Below are positions 46,274 through 54,737 of a stretch of 64,000 bases of DNA, piece after piece. How positions within the stretch are numbered: the first letter of the stretch is position 1; each line of letters starts with the position of its first letter. The translations under genes and the position numbers were made by a program. Source of the DNA: Myxococcota bacterium (GTDB lineage Bacteria; Myxococcota; B64-G9). Where the stretch lies: NCBI GenBank assembly GCA_022710975.1, contig JAKLGA010000020.1:62001-126000 (forward strand), in the 5' to 3' direction. The notes beneath the pieces were generated by a model. The model worked only from the letters and a program-made list of their open reading frames with translations, had not been told where the DNA came from and did no database searches.

Positions 46274-47368
46274 TCAGGGCAGGAAGCGCTCGGGGTGCTT
46301 GAGCTTCTCGGGCAGGTACGTGTCGATCACGTAGTTCAGCCCCCACTTGGCCAGGGCCTGCTGCTCGGCGCGCACCCCCATGCCCAGGAGCTTGTCGAAG
46401 GCCTTCTGCCAGGCCTTGAAGTGCAGGATGAACGGGTCGTTCTTCATGGCGTCGGAGGCGCGCTTGATGTCCACGTCCTTCAGCGGGTGCGTGGGCAGTT
46501 TGTAGTCCTCGATGTCATCCGGGGTGATGCCCAGGTAGGTGGCCTGGGGAACGCAGAAGTACTCGTTGATGTGGGCCGCGTTGCCCGAGCCGACCTTGAG
46601 CGTGCGGTAGATGTTGCCGATGCCGTAAGGATCGCAGTCCACGAACACGTACACCGGGATCTTCTTCTCGTCGGCCAGGCGGCGCACGAAGCGCCGGCAG
46701 GCGCGGGTGGGCACGCCGCCCATGGAGATCAGGATGCACTGGGCCACCTTCCAGTAGGCGTGCTTGACCAGGCGCTGGAACATGCCGGCCGTCTCGATGG
46801 CCAGGATGAACCTGGCGTCAGTCTCGAACTCCAGGTGCTCGACCGAGATGGGGATGGAGTAGGCCCCGGAGCCGAACCTGGTGCAGTCGATGCGCAGCGC
46901 CTTGCCGGTCTCGCGGTCCTTGTCGATCACCGTGAGCTTGCCGGCCACCTCCCCGCCCTTCTCCTCGGGGATGAAGCCGAGCTGCTCCCGGTTGACCATG
47001 AACAGGGCCTCGATGTCATCGATCACCGTGTCGCTCTCGGGCTGGTCGTCGAAACGGGCCTGGCCCCAGTTCTTGCTGACGTAGTAGGCCTCTCGCTTGG
47101 TGGCGATGTCGTCCCCGTCCACCAGCTCCTTGGACAGCGACAGCATGCGCAGCGTCTGGGCGAAGGTCTTGACCGTGCCGACCGTGAGGGTGCGTTCCTT
47201 CTTCTTGCCCTTCAGCTCGAAGTAGCCCGGGTTCGGGCGATAGCGCACGTTCTGCAGCGAGCGCAGGGGGAACTTCATCGAGGGTTTCCGCCCCTGGATG
47301 ATGCGCGCGTGGATCTCGCGCGCCTCCTCCAGGATGCGGCCGGCCATGTCGCGAGGCTTCTTGGCCAT
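46274..47368 (-). CDS. top6A: DNA topoisomerase VI subunit A
   Basis: Subunit A (Spo11-like) makes the DNA double-strand cleavage of the ATP-dependent type IIB topoisomerase. The 364-residue product has the normal length, the catalytic Tyr in TKREAYYVSKN (about residues 95-105), and the metal-binding Toprim segments around ILAIETAGMF and VFVDCDPYGIGNI. It is complete and lies 14 bases downstream of subunit B. ATG 47368 has GGGAGA upstream. Topo VI is usual in archaea and plants but found only in scattered bacteria, so an ancient transfer is likely. Confidence 0.95.
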   Translation of the reverse strand: MAKKPRDMAGRILEEAREIHARIIQGRKPSMKFPLRSLQNVRYRPNPGYFELKGKKKERTLTVGTVKTFAQTLRMLSLSKELVDGDDIATKREAYYVSKNWGQARFDDQPESDTVIDDIEALFMVNREQLGFIPEEKGGEVAGKLTVIDKDRETGKALRIDCTRFGSGAYSIPISVEHLEFETDARFILAIETAGMFQRLVKHAYWKVAQCILISMGGVPTRACRRFVRRLADEKKIPVYVFVDCDPYGIGNIYRTLKVGSGNAAHINEYFCVPQATYLGITPDDIEDYKLPTHPLKDVDIKRASDAMKNDPFILHFKAWQKAFDKLLGMGVRAEQQALAKWGLNYVIDTYLPEKLKHPERFLP

Positions 47369-47382
47369 GCGCCGTCTCCCGC

Positions 47383-49257
47383 TCAGACCGCCGCGCGGCT
47401 GCGCCGCAGGGTGTCGGTCAGGGTGTCCACCACGTCCCTCTCCTGGCGCTCGGAGAGCTTGAGCAGCTCCTTGAGCGCGAGGCCGATGTGCGGGATGTAG
47501 GTCTCGATGTAGGAGCGCTTGCGCCCCTCCTCGGCCTCCCGCCGCCGCGCCGACAGGTGCTGGCTCAACCGCCGGCCGCAGATCTGCAGCCCCAGCTTGA
47601 TCTCGTGCACGATCTCCGGGTAGCGGGCCACGGCCTCCTTGCTCTCGGAGGTGAACGGCACCCACACGGAGGCCAGGTGCACCAGGATGACCAGCGGGCC
47701 GGAGGGCAGCGCGCCGCGGGACTGCTGCACGCGGTAGTGGCGCCAGTCGGTCTCCATGACCGCGCGGGTGATGGCGCAGTCCGACTGCTGGTACTGCAGC
47801 GGTACGCGGTTGGCGAAGCGGATGAGGTTGCACAACTCCTCGCTGGGGAGCTGCCCGCCCCAGGCCAGGCCCACCTCCACCTGGAAGGGGTTGCCGCGGT
47901 AGACCGCCGGATCGCGGGTCACCGAGGTGAAGAAGTCGGCCTGCACGCCCTGCTCCATGCCCTTGCGGATGAGCTCCTCGCCGATGGGCACGACGCACGA
48001 GGTGGGCGGGTTCATGACCTTGACCTGGCCCATGGCCCGGTGCAGGGCCTCGAGCTGCTCGGTCTTGAGGCTGCGCGGGCGCGTGCTGGGGGCCAGCCCG
48101 GCCGCCTCGCAGATCATCAGCGCCACGCGCTCGCTCACCCGGGAGAAGTCGCGCATCAGCGCGCCGCGCAGATCCCGACCGCGGGTGTCCTTGAGCATGG
48201 TCATCAGCACGCCCAGCTCGACCCCCTGCGGGTGCGGCTTGATCTCGGTGGCCTCGCGGGGCAGCTCGGTGGTCAGCCGCTCGAACGCGCGCTCCTCGCC
48301 CTTGGGGTTACGGTAGGTGATCCGCATGTGCGGGTTGGCGATGGCGGTCTGCTCGACGTACTGGTCCACCGAGCGGCGTCCACCGCGGTAGACCGCGTCG
48401 AGCTCCAGCTCCACGCTGGTGCCGTGCTCCCGCTCCCAGTCGCAGACCGCCTCGGTCCACTCGGGGTTGTTCTTGCGGGTGTCGATCTTGACCTCGAAGC
48501 GGTGGGCCGGGCGGCCGGCGCCGGTGCGCGAGATGATCACCGCGGGCTTGCCGGTGGTGAGCTGGCCGTACATGGCCGCGGCCGAGATGCCGATGCCCTG
48601 CTGGCCGCGGGACTGCTTCAGCCGGTGGAACTTCGAGCCGTACAGGAGCTTCCCGAACACCTTGGGGATCTGGCCCCGCACGATGCCCGGGCCGTTGTCC
48701 ACCACCCTCACCCGGAAGCGCGTCTCGCCGAGCTGCTCGATGCCGACCTCGATCTCGGGCAGGATCTTGGCCTCCTCGCAGGCGTCCAGCGAGTTGTCCA
48801 CCGCCTCCTTGACCGCGGTGAGCAAGGCCTTGGCGGGGTTGTCGAAGCCGAGCAGGTGCCTGTTCTTGGTGAAGAACTCGCTGACCGAGATCTCGCGCTG
48901 GCGGGCGGCCATCGACTCGGCCACGCTCTTCACCCGCTTGCCGCGCTTGCCGCGGGCCGCGGGCTCGGCGTCCGCGGGTTCGGAGCCCACGTCAGCGGCC
49001 GGGGTGCGCACCTGCTCCTGCTGCACCATGGGCAGGGGGCTCTGCAGCTCCTCGAGGGCCGGCGCCTCCCCGCTGGCGGCCGGCCCGCGCGCCCGCCGGG
49101 GTTTCTTCCGGGCGCCGCCGCCCTTGCCCGCCGGGGCCTCGCCGCCGAACAGGCCGAGCTGCGGGGGTTTTCCCTTGCCGCCCGGGGCCTTCGCCCCCCC
49201 GACCCGACCGCCCGCCTTGCCTCCCCCCTTGCCCTTGCCGCTCTGCCTCGCGCCCAT
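47383..49257 (-). CDS. top6B: DNA topoisomerase VI subunit B
   Basis: Subunit B provides the GHKL ATPase and transducer of Topo VI. The 624-residue protein has an unusual ~105-residue N-terminal extension rich in Lys, Gly and Pro (GKGKGGGKAGGRVGG, ARKKPRRARG), then the ATPase: EAVDNSLDACEE, VVDNGPGI, and GSKFHRLKQSRGQQGIGISA as the ATP lid. The transducer domain and C-terminal helices follow. The extension is absent from typical archaeal proteins and could bind DNA or be disordered. It is the first gene of the operon with top6A and lepB and has its own good promoter. Confidence 0.95.
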   Translation of the reverse strand: MGARQSGKGKGGGKAGGRVGGAKAPGGKGKPPQLGLFGGEAPAGKGGGARKKPRRARGPAASGEAPALEELQSPLPMVQQEQVRTPAADVGSEPADAEPAARGKRGKRVKSVAESMAARQREISVSEFFTKNRHLLGFDNPAKALLTAVKEAVDNSLDACEEAKILPEIEVGIEQLGETRFRVRVVDNGPGIVRGQIPKVFGKLLYGSKFHRLKQSRGQQGIGISAAAMYGQLTTGKPAVIISRTGAGRPAHRFEVKIDTRKNNPEWTEAVCDWEREHGTSVELELDAVYRGGRRSVDQYVEQTAIANPHMRITYRNPKGEERAFERLTTELPREATEIKPHPQGVELGVLMTMLKDTRGRDLRGALMRDFSRVSERVALMICEAAGLAPSTRPRSLKTEQLEALHRAMGQVKVMNPPTSCVVPIGEELIRKGMEQGVQADFFTSVTRDPAVYRGNPFQVEVGLAWGGQLPSEELCNLIRFANRVPLQYQQSDCAITRAVMETDWRHYRVQQSRGALPSGPLVILVHLASVWVPFTSESKEAVARYPEIVHEIKLGLQICGRRLSQHLSARRREAEEGRKRSYIETYIPHIGLALKELLKLSERQERDVVDTLTDTLRRSRAAV

Positions 49258-49325
49258 GGCCGCTCGCCTTCCCGCGGAAGACCCAGACCACCGGGGCGAT
49301 GCGCCCAGGGGCCGGTCGGCTGGGG

Positions 49326-49354
49326 AGTTTAGGAGCCCACCCCGCGGGTGTCAA
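49326..49354 (-). promoter_or_regulatory. Sigma-70-type promoter for the Topo VI/lepB operon
   Basis: On the minus strand, consensus TTGACA (49354-49349), exactly 17 bases, then TAAACT (49331-49326). The predicted transcript starts near 49319, about 62 bases before ATG 49257. Confidence 0.68.
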
Positions 49355-49415
49355 TGACGGCGAGGTCGCATTGTCCCTTGCTGGAAGCCTCGCGCGATGG
49401 TACCCACAGGTGCGC

Positions 49416-50330
49416 ATGCCAGCCTTCTTTCAGACCGGCGAGTTCTACTCCGCGGCCTGCGCCCTGACCTGGGCCGTGGCGGTGATCCTGTTCCGCAAGA
49501 GCGGCGAGCACATACCGCCGGTGGCGCTGAACCTGTGGAAGGGGACGCTCGGCCTGCTCCTGTTCGTGCTGAGCATGCTGCTCCTGGGCAGGCCCTTCTC
49601 CCCGCCCGAGGCCAGCCTGTCCGACTGGCTGCTGCTGCTCGGGTCGGGCGCGCTGGGCATCGGGATCGCGGACAGCCTGTTCTTCTCCGCGCTCAACTGC
49701 CTGGGCGCCGGCCGGCTGGCCATCGTCGATTGCCTGTACAGCCCGCTGGTGCTGGTGTGCTCCATGGTCTACCTGGCCGAGCCGATCGGCTCCTGGCTGC
49801 TGCCGGGCATGGCGCTGATGGTGATGGCCATCCTGGTCGGCACCCTGCAGCGGGACAGGACCGGCGCATCCGAGCGCGTGACCCGCGACACCCGCGGCGC
49901 GCTGCGCATGGGGGTGCTCCTGGGCGTGCTGTCCCAGGTGTTCATGGCGATCGGCATCGTGGCGGTGAAGCCCGTGCTCAACCACAGCGAGATCTGGTGG
50001 GCCACCACCGTGCGCCTGGCCGGCGGCGTGGCCTTCCTGGCCGTGCAGGGCCTGCTGCCCGCGAACCGCGCCGCGGTGCGGGCCTGCTTCCGCCCCAGCC
50101 GGGTGTGGCGAGTGAGCGTCCCGGCCGCGCTGGTGGGCACCTACCTGTCGTTGCTCCTGTGGCTGCTCGGCATGAAGCACACCACCACCACCACCGCCAG
50201 CGTGCTCAACCAGCTCTCCACCATCTTCGTGATCATCCTGGCCACGCTGTTCCTGAGGGAGAAACTCACCTGGCGCAAGGCGGTGGCCGTGGTGCTGGGC
50301 TTCGGGGGCGGGATCCTGGCGGCGTGCTGA
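49416..50330 (+). CDS. DMT/EamA-family membrane transporter
   Basis: The 304-residue protein has ten hydrophobic segments in two EamA repeats. The first begins GEFYSAACALTWAVAVILFRKSGEH; the second ends TASVLNQLSTIFVIILATLFLREKLTWRKAVAVVLGFGGGIL, a typical EamA C-terminus. These proteins usually export metabolites; the substrate cannot be inferred here. ATG 49416 has only a weak AGG upstream, and GTG 49410 is an alternative. A TTGCTG-N17-TACCCA element ends ten bases before the ATG. It converges on the next gene with no base between the stops. Confidence 0.82.
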   Translation: MPAFFQTGEFYSAACALTWAVAVILFRKSGEHIPPVALNLWKGTLGLLLFVLSMLLLGRPFSPPEASLSDWLLLLGSGALGIGIADSLFFSALNCLGAGRLAIVDCLYSPLVLVCSMVYLAEPIGSWLLPGMALMVMAILVGTLQRDRTGASERVTRDTRGALRMGVLLGVLSQVFMAIGIVAVKPVLNHSEIWWATTVRLAGGVAFLAVQGLLPANRAAVRACFRPSRVWRVSVPAALVGTYLSLLLWLLGMKHTTTTTASVLNQLSTIFVIILATLFLREKLTWRKAVAVVLGFGGGILAAC

Positions 50331-52115
50331 TCAGCGCGGCCCGAGGAGCTTCAGCAGCTCGGCGGCCGGGTCGGACCCGGGCGTGCCCGGGGCGGGCGCA
50401 GGCGGAGGCGACGGGGCGGGCTCGGCCGCCCGCGGCCTGGCGCGGCCGGCCACGGAGGGCGCGGCCTGCTTGCCGGCCTTCAGGCACGCCCGATCCGCCA
50501 GCCTGCGCAGATCGTCGTAGGACATGCGCGCGACCCCCGAGGCCATGCGCCCCACCCCGGCCAGGATGTCCACGCCGTCCAGGATGCCGTCCACGTAGGC
50601 GCGCGTCTCGTCGATCATCAGCGGGAAGCTCAGGCTGGCGTAGGGCCGCCGGCGATCGGCCGCCTTCATGAGGTTGCCCGTGCCGGCGTTGTAGGCCCCC
50701 AGCCCCAGGGCGTCGATCAACCGCGCCAGCCTGCCGCGGTAGACCGCCTCACCGATGCTCACCTCGGTGAGGTCGCGCACGGTCAGCTCCGCCCAGCGCC
50801 CGAGCAGCTCGCCCGGGTCGGGCAACAGGAGCCCTCCCAGCGGCAGCTCCAGCGGCGCCGCGGGCGGCGGCCAGACCTCCGCCAGGCGGGCGCCGGCGTC
50901 CAGCTGGGCGCGCTCCATGGTGTCCTGCTCGAGGGAGAACATCTCCAGCGTCAGCAGATCGAGCAGGGCTGCATCGGGCTGGCTCTGCCCCTCGCCGAAG
51001 CGGCGGGCGATCCCGTCGCGCACCCGACGGAAGTAGAGGCAGGAGGCCTTGATGGCCTCGCGCGGGTCGGCCACGATGCGCGCCTTGAGCTCCTCCCAGC
51101 TCCCGACCTGCGGCAGCAGCTCGGCGCTGCCGCGGATGCTGGCGCGGAACAGCCACACGTCCTTCACGGCGATGTCCAGGAACTGGGCCACCGAGTAGGC
51201 TCCGGCCAGCGACACCCGGTGGTGCACGAACTCCGACTCCTGGATGAAGAGCCGGGTCATCAAGCGGTGGTCCAGGCCGGTGGTGGCGGCCGCCTGCCGG
51301 ATGGTGTCCATGTAGCGCAGCCCGCGCAGCAGGCCGTCCAGGGTGCGGTGGGTCTCGTACGGCTCCTCGCTGTTGCGCAGCACCTGGAGCCGCAGGTTGC
51401 GCAGCATGGCCAGGTAGCGCTCCAGCACCCGCCCGGTGGCCGGTGGGAGCTCGGCCACCTCCAGGCGGATGGGCGACAGGAAGCCCAGCCGCTCGTCCCG
51501 CTCGGCGTACAGCCGCTTGACCTCGGTGTCCCGGAAGCGCCACAGCAGCAGGCGCAAGCGCCAGGGCGGCAGGTCCCGGCGCCGCTCGAAGCTGCGCGCC
51601 TGGTCGCAGATGTCGGCCAGATCCTCCTGACCGAGCAGCTCGAGATCCTCGGCGAAGGCCACCCCACGGCGCTGGAGCAGGCTCTCCAGCCAGCCGCGCA
51701 GGATGGGCTCCAGCCTGGCCAGCGGCAGGGCCGCCGCGCGCTCCGCCTGGGCTGGCCCCTCCCCCGCGCGACCGGCCAGGTTCTCCAGGAAGAGCGCCCG
51801 CACCTGGGCTTCCATGCGCAGCAGCTCCGGATCGCTGCCGAGGAGCTTGGCGTAGTTGGTCCGCCACACCTGCAGGACCCCGGCCAGCTCCGCCGCGGCG
51901 CGGTCGTCCTCGAGCAGCAGGGCCAGCCCGCGGGCGTCCTCGAGCTCGCGCAGGTTGGTCTCCACCTGGCGGGCGACGTGCTCCAGGGGGGCGTGGGCCG
52001 GCGGCGAGACCTGGAAGCCCTCCGACGGCGCCGCGCCGGCCGGCCCCCCACCTGCCAGCCAGGCGCAGGCCAGCAAGACGAAAGGCCAGCGGTTGCGGGT
52101 CGTTGACTGTTGCAT
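50331..52115 (-). CDS. Lytic transglycosylase-like exported protein
   Basis: The 594-residue precursor has a signal peptide (WPFVLLACAWLAGGGPAGAAP), a long helical N-terminal half (about residues 35-255) and an SLT-like domain: the catalytic Glu candidate in LFIQESEFVHHRVS, then GAYSVAQF in place of GAxGLMQ. About 170 residues separate this from the closing LGAYNAGTGNLMKAA motif, much more than in ordinary SLT domains. A Pro/Ala-rich tail ends it. Cleavage of peptidoglycan strands in the periplasm is expected if the domain is active. It has its own promoter facing away from the PDZ-like gene. Confidence 0.72.
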   Translation of the reverse strand: MQQSTTRNRWPFVLLACAWLAGGGPAGAAPSEGFQVSPPAHAPLEHVARQVETNLRELEDARGLALLLEDDRAAAELAGVLQVWRTNYAKLLGSDPELLRMEAQVRALFLENLAGRAGEGPAQAERAAALPLARLEPILRGWLESLLQRRGVAFAEDLELLGQEDLADICDQARSFERRRDLPPWRLRLLLWRFRDTEVKRLYAERDERLGFLSPIRLEVAELPPATGRVLERYLAMLRNLRLQVLRNSEEPYETHRTLDGLLRGLRYMDTIRQAAATTGLDHRLMTRLFIQESEFVHHRVSLAGAYSVAQFLDIAVKDVWLFRASIRGSAELLPQVGSWEELKARIVADPREAIKASCLYFRRVRDGIARRFGEGQSQPDAALLDLLTLEMFSLEQDTMERAQLDAGARLAEVWPPPAAPLELPLGGLLLPDPGELLGRWAELTVRDLTEVSIGEAVYRGRLARLIDALGLGAYNAGTGNLMKAADRRRPYASLSFPLMIDETRAYVDGILDGVDILAGVGRMASGVARMSYDDLRRLADRACLKAGKQAAPSVAGRARPRAAEPAPSPPPAPAPGTPGSDPAAELLKLLGPR

Positions 52116-52131
52116 GCTCCAGCGCTACCAT
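52103..52131 (+). promoter_or_regulatory. Sigma-70-type promoter for the PDZ-like lipoprotein gene
   Basis: TTGACT (52103-52108), exactly 17 bases, TACCAT (52126-52131). The -35 lies inside the start of the divergent transglycosylase-like gene, and the leader would be about 118 bases long. Confidence 0.58.
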
Positions 52132-52178
52132 GCGCGGCTGCGGGTGGTCTGGAAGGCAGCCGGCGGGAACGCAGGGAT

Positions 52179-52207
52179 ATCCTAGACCCTCCGCCGGGCT
52201 GACTCAA
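52179..52207 (-). promoter_or_regulatory. Sigma-70-type promoter for the transglycosylase-like gene
   Basis: On the minus strand, TTGAGT (52207-52202), exactly 17 bases, TAGGAT (52184-52179), 63 bases upstream of ATG 52115. The two divergent transcripts would overlap by several tens of bases because each promoter lies beyond the other. Confidence 0.55.
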
Positions 52208-52255
52208 GAACCTGGCCCGGCCGGCCCGCGCAGCCCGACCGGGCGGAGGTGACGC

Positions 52256-53437
52256 ATGAACACACAGCGACTCACCGCCTGCTGCCTGGCGGTCCTGGCA
52301 GCGGCCCTGGGCTGCGCCACCCCTCCCCCTCCGAAGCCAGCCCAGCACCGCTTCTACAAGCACCCCGACGTGCGCGCCTGCCTGGATCTCGAGCAGCAGC
52401 GCAAACCCAGCGAGGCCCAGTCCTGCTGGGCAGGCCTCGTGCGCCGCCTCGACGGCGAGCCCGGGTTCCGCACGTCCGCCGAGCTGACCGAGGCCGACGT
52501 GGAGCGCATCCAGCGCAAGGCCGGCCTGGCCGGCGAGAGCGTGCGCGCGCTCAGGCGCGAGCTGGACGCCTGCCTCGACCTGCCCGCGGGCGACCGCAGC
52601 GCGCGCCGGGCCTGTTACGAGGCCTACCTGGCCAAGCACACGCAGGAGCTCACCCGCACGGAGCGCTACGAGATCGAGCAGGCCATCGCCGGGCTGGCGC
52701 AGAACGCGGCGCTGGCGCGCGGCGAGGTGGAGGCCACCCTGGAGCACGCCGGCCGCCTGCTGGGCGGGCGGCTGGGCCCCGAGGACGAGGGCGTGCGCCT
52801 CGAGTCCCTCGACCCGGGCGGCGTGCTGACCGGGGCGGGCCTCCCGGCCCAGGGGCTGATCGTCGAGCTGGACGGCATGCTGGCCACCGAGCTGGACGCG
52901 GCCGAGCGCATCGCCAGGCTGGAGGCCTGCGAGGAGCGACCCGTCCAGGTGCTGGTGCGGCACGGAGATCTGCAGCAGGTCGCCTTCCTGCGGGCCGAGC
53001 TGCGCTGCGGTCCGCAGGGCGCAGGCCGGCGCCTGGCCGAGGCGCACGTGCCGGTGCGCACCTGCACCCAGGCCTCCTCGCCCGAGCTGCGCCTGGGGGT
53101 GAACTGGTGTTTCAACGGCCGCGACGGCCTGCTGGAGGTCGCGGACGTGTGCGCCGGCTCGCCGGCCGACCTGGCCGAGCTGCACCCTGGCCAGCAGCTG
53201 GCGCGGGTGAACGGCCTGCGCCTGCTCGGCCAGGGGCCTGACAAGCTGCTCGAGCTGCTGGCCACCTTCCCCGCGTACAGCCTGGCCTTCGAGGATCGCG
53301 CCGGGACGCTGCAGTCGCCGCGGCCCGTCGCCGGTCCGGAGTTCCCCGAGGACAAGCGCCAGCGCTGCTGGCAGGCCATCCAGAAGCGGCTCCAGGAGCC
53401 CGAGTCAGAGGACACCTCCACCGAAAGCGGCCCATGA
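52256..53437 (+). CDS. Lipoprotein with PDZ-like modules
   Basis: The 393-residue precursor has a lipoprotein signal (lipobox AALGC). A helical Cys-containing region (about residues 35-155) follows. Two PDZ-like segments are suggested by VRLESLDPGGVLTGAGLPAQGLIVELDGM (about 180-210) and VCAGSPADLAELHPGQQLARVNGLRL (about 300-325), the usual ligand-groove strand layout. No protease domain is present. It may hold a partner at the outer membrane. ATG 52256 follows GGAGGTGACGC. Its stop overlaps the next gene's start (ATGA), so the two products are probably made together. Confidence 0.68.
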   Translation: MNTQRLTACCLAVLAAALGCATPPPPKPAQHRFYKHPDVRACLDLEQQRKPSEAQSCWAGLVRRLDGEPGFRTSAELTEADVERIQRKAGLAGESVRALRRELDACLDLPAGDRSARRACYEAYLAKHTQELTRTERYEIEQAIAGLAQNAALARGEVEATLEHAGRLLGGRLGPEDEGVRLESLDPGGVLTGAGLPAQGLIVELDGMLATELDAAERIARLEACEERPVQVLVRHGDLQQVAFLRAELRCGPQGAGRRLAEAHVPVRTCTQASSPELRLGVNWCFNGRDGLLEVADVCAGSPADLAELHPGQQLARVNGLRLLGQGPDKLLELLATFPAYSLAFEDRAGTLQSPRPVAGPEFPEDKRQRCWQAIQKRLQEPESEDTSTESGP

Positions 53438-54636
53438 TCCAGATCACCAGCTACCTGCACCACGACGAGCTGTGCGACCTCATCCGGCGCTGGATGAACT
53501 GCCAGGTCCTGCCGAGCGACGGAGCGCGCATCACGCACCTGGTGCACTTCAACAACATCTTCGTCCAGCGCACCCTCGATCAGTTCTCGCGCTGGATGTT
53601 CACCAACCTGCACGGCCGCGAGCCCACGCCGCTGAAGGTGAGCACGAAGGCGGAGCTCAAGGACGCCATCGTGGTGAACACGCCCTACACCAACGCGCGC
53701 ATCGAGCAGCTCGTCCAGGAGTACCACACCAGCCCGGAGCGCTACTTCCGCGAGACGCCCTTCCAGGGCACGCTGTTCTTCGTGCCCACCAACGGCGGCC
53801 GCCGATACGTGGGCGCCAACCGCATCAAGCGCGTCCGCCGGCTGGCGGAGAAGACCGCCAGGCGCATCATCGACCGCATCTTCGAGGCCATCAAGCACCA
53901 GGCCGAGGAGCTGGCCGACGACCGCGCCCGGCGCCTGGGCATCCCGCGCGCCAGCCTGCTGACCGGCCCCGAGGACATGCTGGCCGAGTTCCTGCAGGCC
54001 GAGCGGCGCATCCTGGAGACTCTCAAGAGCGGCCGCCCGATCCAGGACGGGCGGGTCATGGTGATCGATGACGTGGCAGGGGCGAAGGTGCTGCTGGAGG
54101 AGGGCGAGCAGTCGCGGGTGCGCGAGCTGCTCGGCCGGGCGAGTGACTGCCAGGTGGTGGACGTCGAGCCCCACAGCGGGCGCTACAACGCCACCAACAT
54201 CATCGTGCGGCACAGCCCGGACAAGGACCGCATCCTGAGCCAACCGCTCAGCCCGGCCATGCTGCGGCTCATGCACGCCCGCGGGGTGAACGCCCAGACC
54301 GCCCAGCAGGAGTTCGCCGACTTCGTCCGCAGCGGCGAGGAGGCGGTGCACATCGAGATCATCGTGGCCACCTACCAGGAGATGATGGAGAGCGAGATCG
54401 GCCGCTGTATGCACGAGGACCGCATCATCGAGCAACGCCTGCGCCAGGAGTACCGCGGCCACCTGGCCAAGAACATCGAGTACCTGATGGAGTACCTGTT
54501 CACCTTCGCCTCCTCGACCCACGTCGAGCTGCGGGAGCTGCCCATCAAGCTGTGGCACCGCTACCTGCCGGACTACTACGACGAGGTGGTCAAGGCCCTG
54601 TTCGACATCCCCCCGGTCCACCTGCCCGACGCCTGA
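53434..54636 (+). CDS. Conserved-looking protein of unknown function
   Basis: I do not recognise this 400-residue soluble protein. It has no signal peptide or membrane helix. A segment around residues 205-255 (VMVIDDVAGAKVLLEEGEQ, then DVEPHSGRYNATNIIVRHS) loosely resembles the order of motifs in RelA/SpoT-type nucleotidyltransferases (Asp-x-x-Gly-x-Arg/Lys, then Gly-Tyr), preceded by a basic helix (ANRIKRVRRLAEKTARR). That likeness is weak and key residues differ, so no activity is claimed. A His-rich start (TSYLHHDEL) is also notable. It is translationally coupled to the lipoprotein gene upstream. Confidence 0.6.
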   Translation: MIQITSYLHHDELCDLIRRWMNCQVLPSDGARITHLVHFNNIFVQRTLDQFSRWMFTNLHGREPTPLKVSTKAELKDAIVVNTPYTNARIEQLVQEYHTSPERYFRETPFQGTLFFVPTNGGRRYVGANRIKRVRRLAEKTARRIIDRIFEAIKHQAEELADDRARRLGIPRASLLTGPEDMLAEFLQAERRILETLKSGRPIQDGRVMVIDDVAGAKVLLEEGEQSRVRELLGRASDCQVVDVEPHSGRYNATNIIVRHSPDKDRILSQPLSPAMLRLMHARGVNAQTAQQEFADFVRSGEEAVHIEIIVATYQEMMESEIGRCMHEDRIIEQRLRQEYRGHLAKNIEYLMEYLFTFASSTHVELRELPIKLWHRYLPDYYDEVVKALFDIPPVHLPDA

Positions 54637-54691
54637 ACCGGCCTGCCCGGCCGGCGCTGCCGCGACGTGTCAGCGGCCGCCAGGGCGGCCC

Positions 54692-54720
54692 TTGCCCGCC
54701 TGGCCCGAGTCCGATAGATT
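54692..54720 (+). promoter_or_regulatory. Sigma-70-type promoter for the radical SAM gene
   Basis: TTGCCC (54692-54697), exactly 17 bases, TAGATT (54715-54720). The predicted start is near 54727, immediately before the GGAGG of ATG 54738. Confidence 0.55.
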
Positions 54721-54737
54721 CTCGGGCGGAGGTGCCC

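Noticed and set aside
54552-54737. N-terminal extension of the radical SAM protein
   Set aside because: It overlaps the end of the preceding gene, reads as Arg/Pro-rich sequence, and the ATG at 54738 has GGAGG plus a promoter just upstream.
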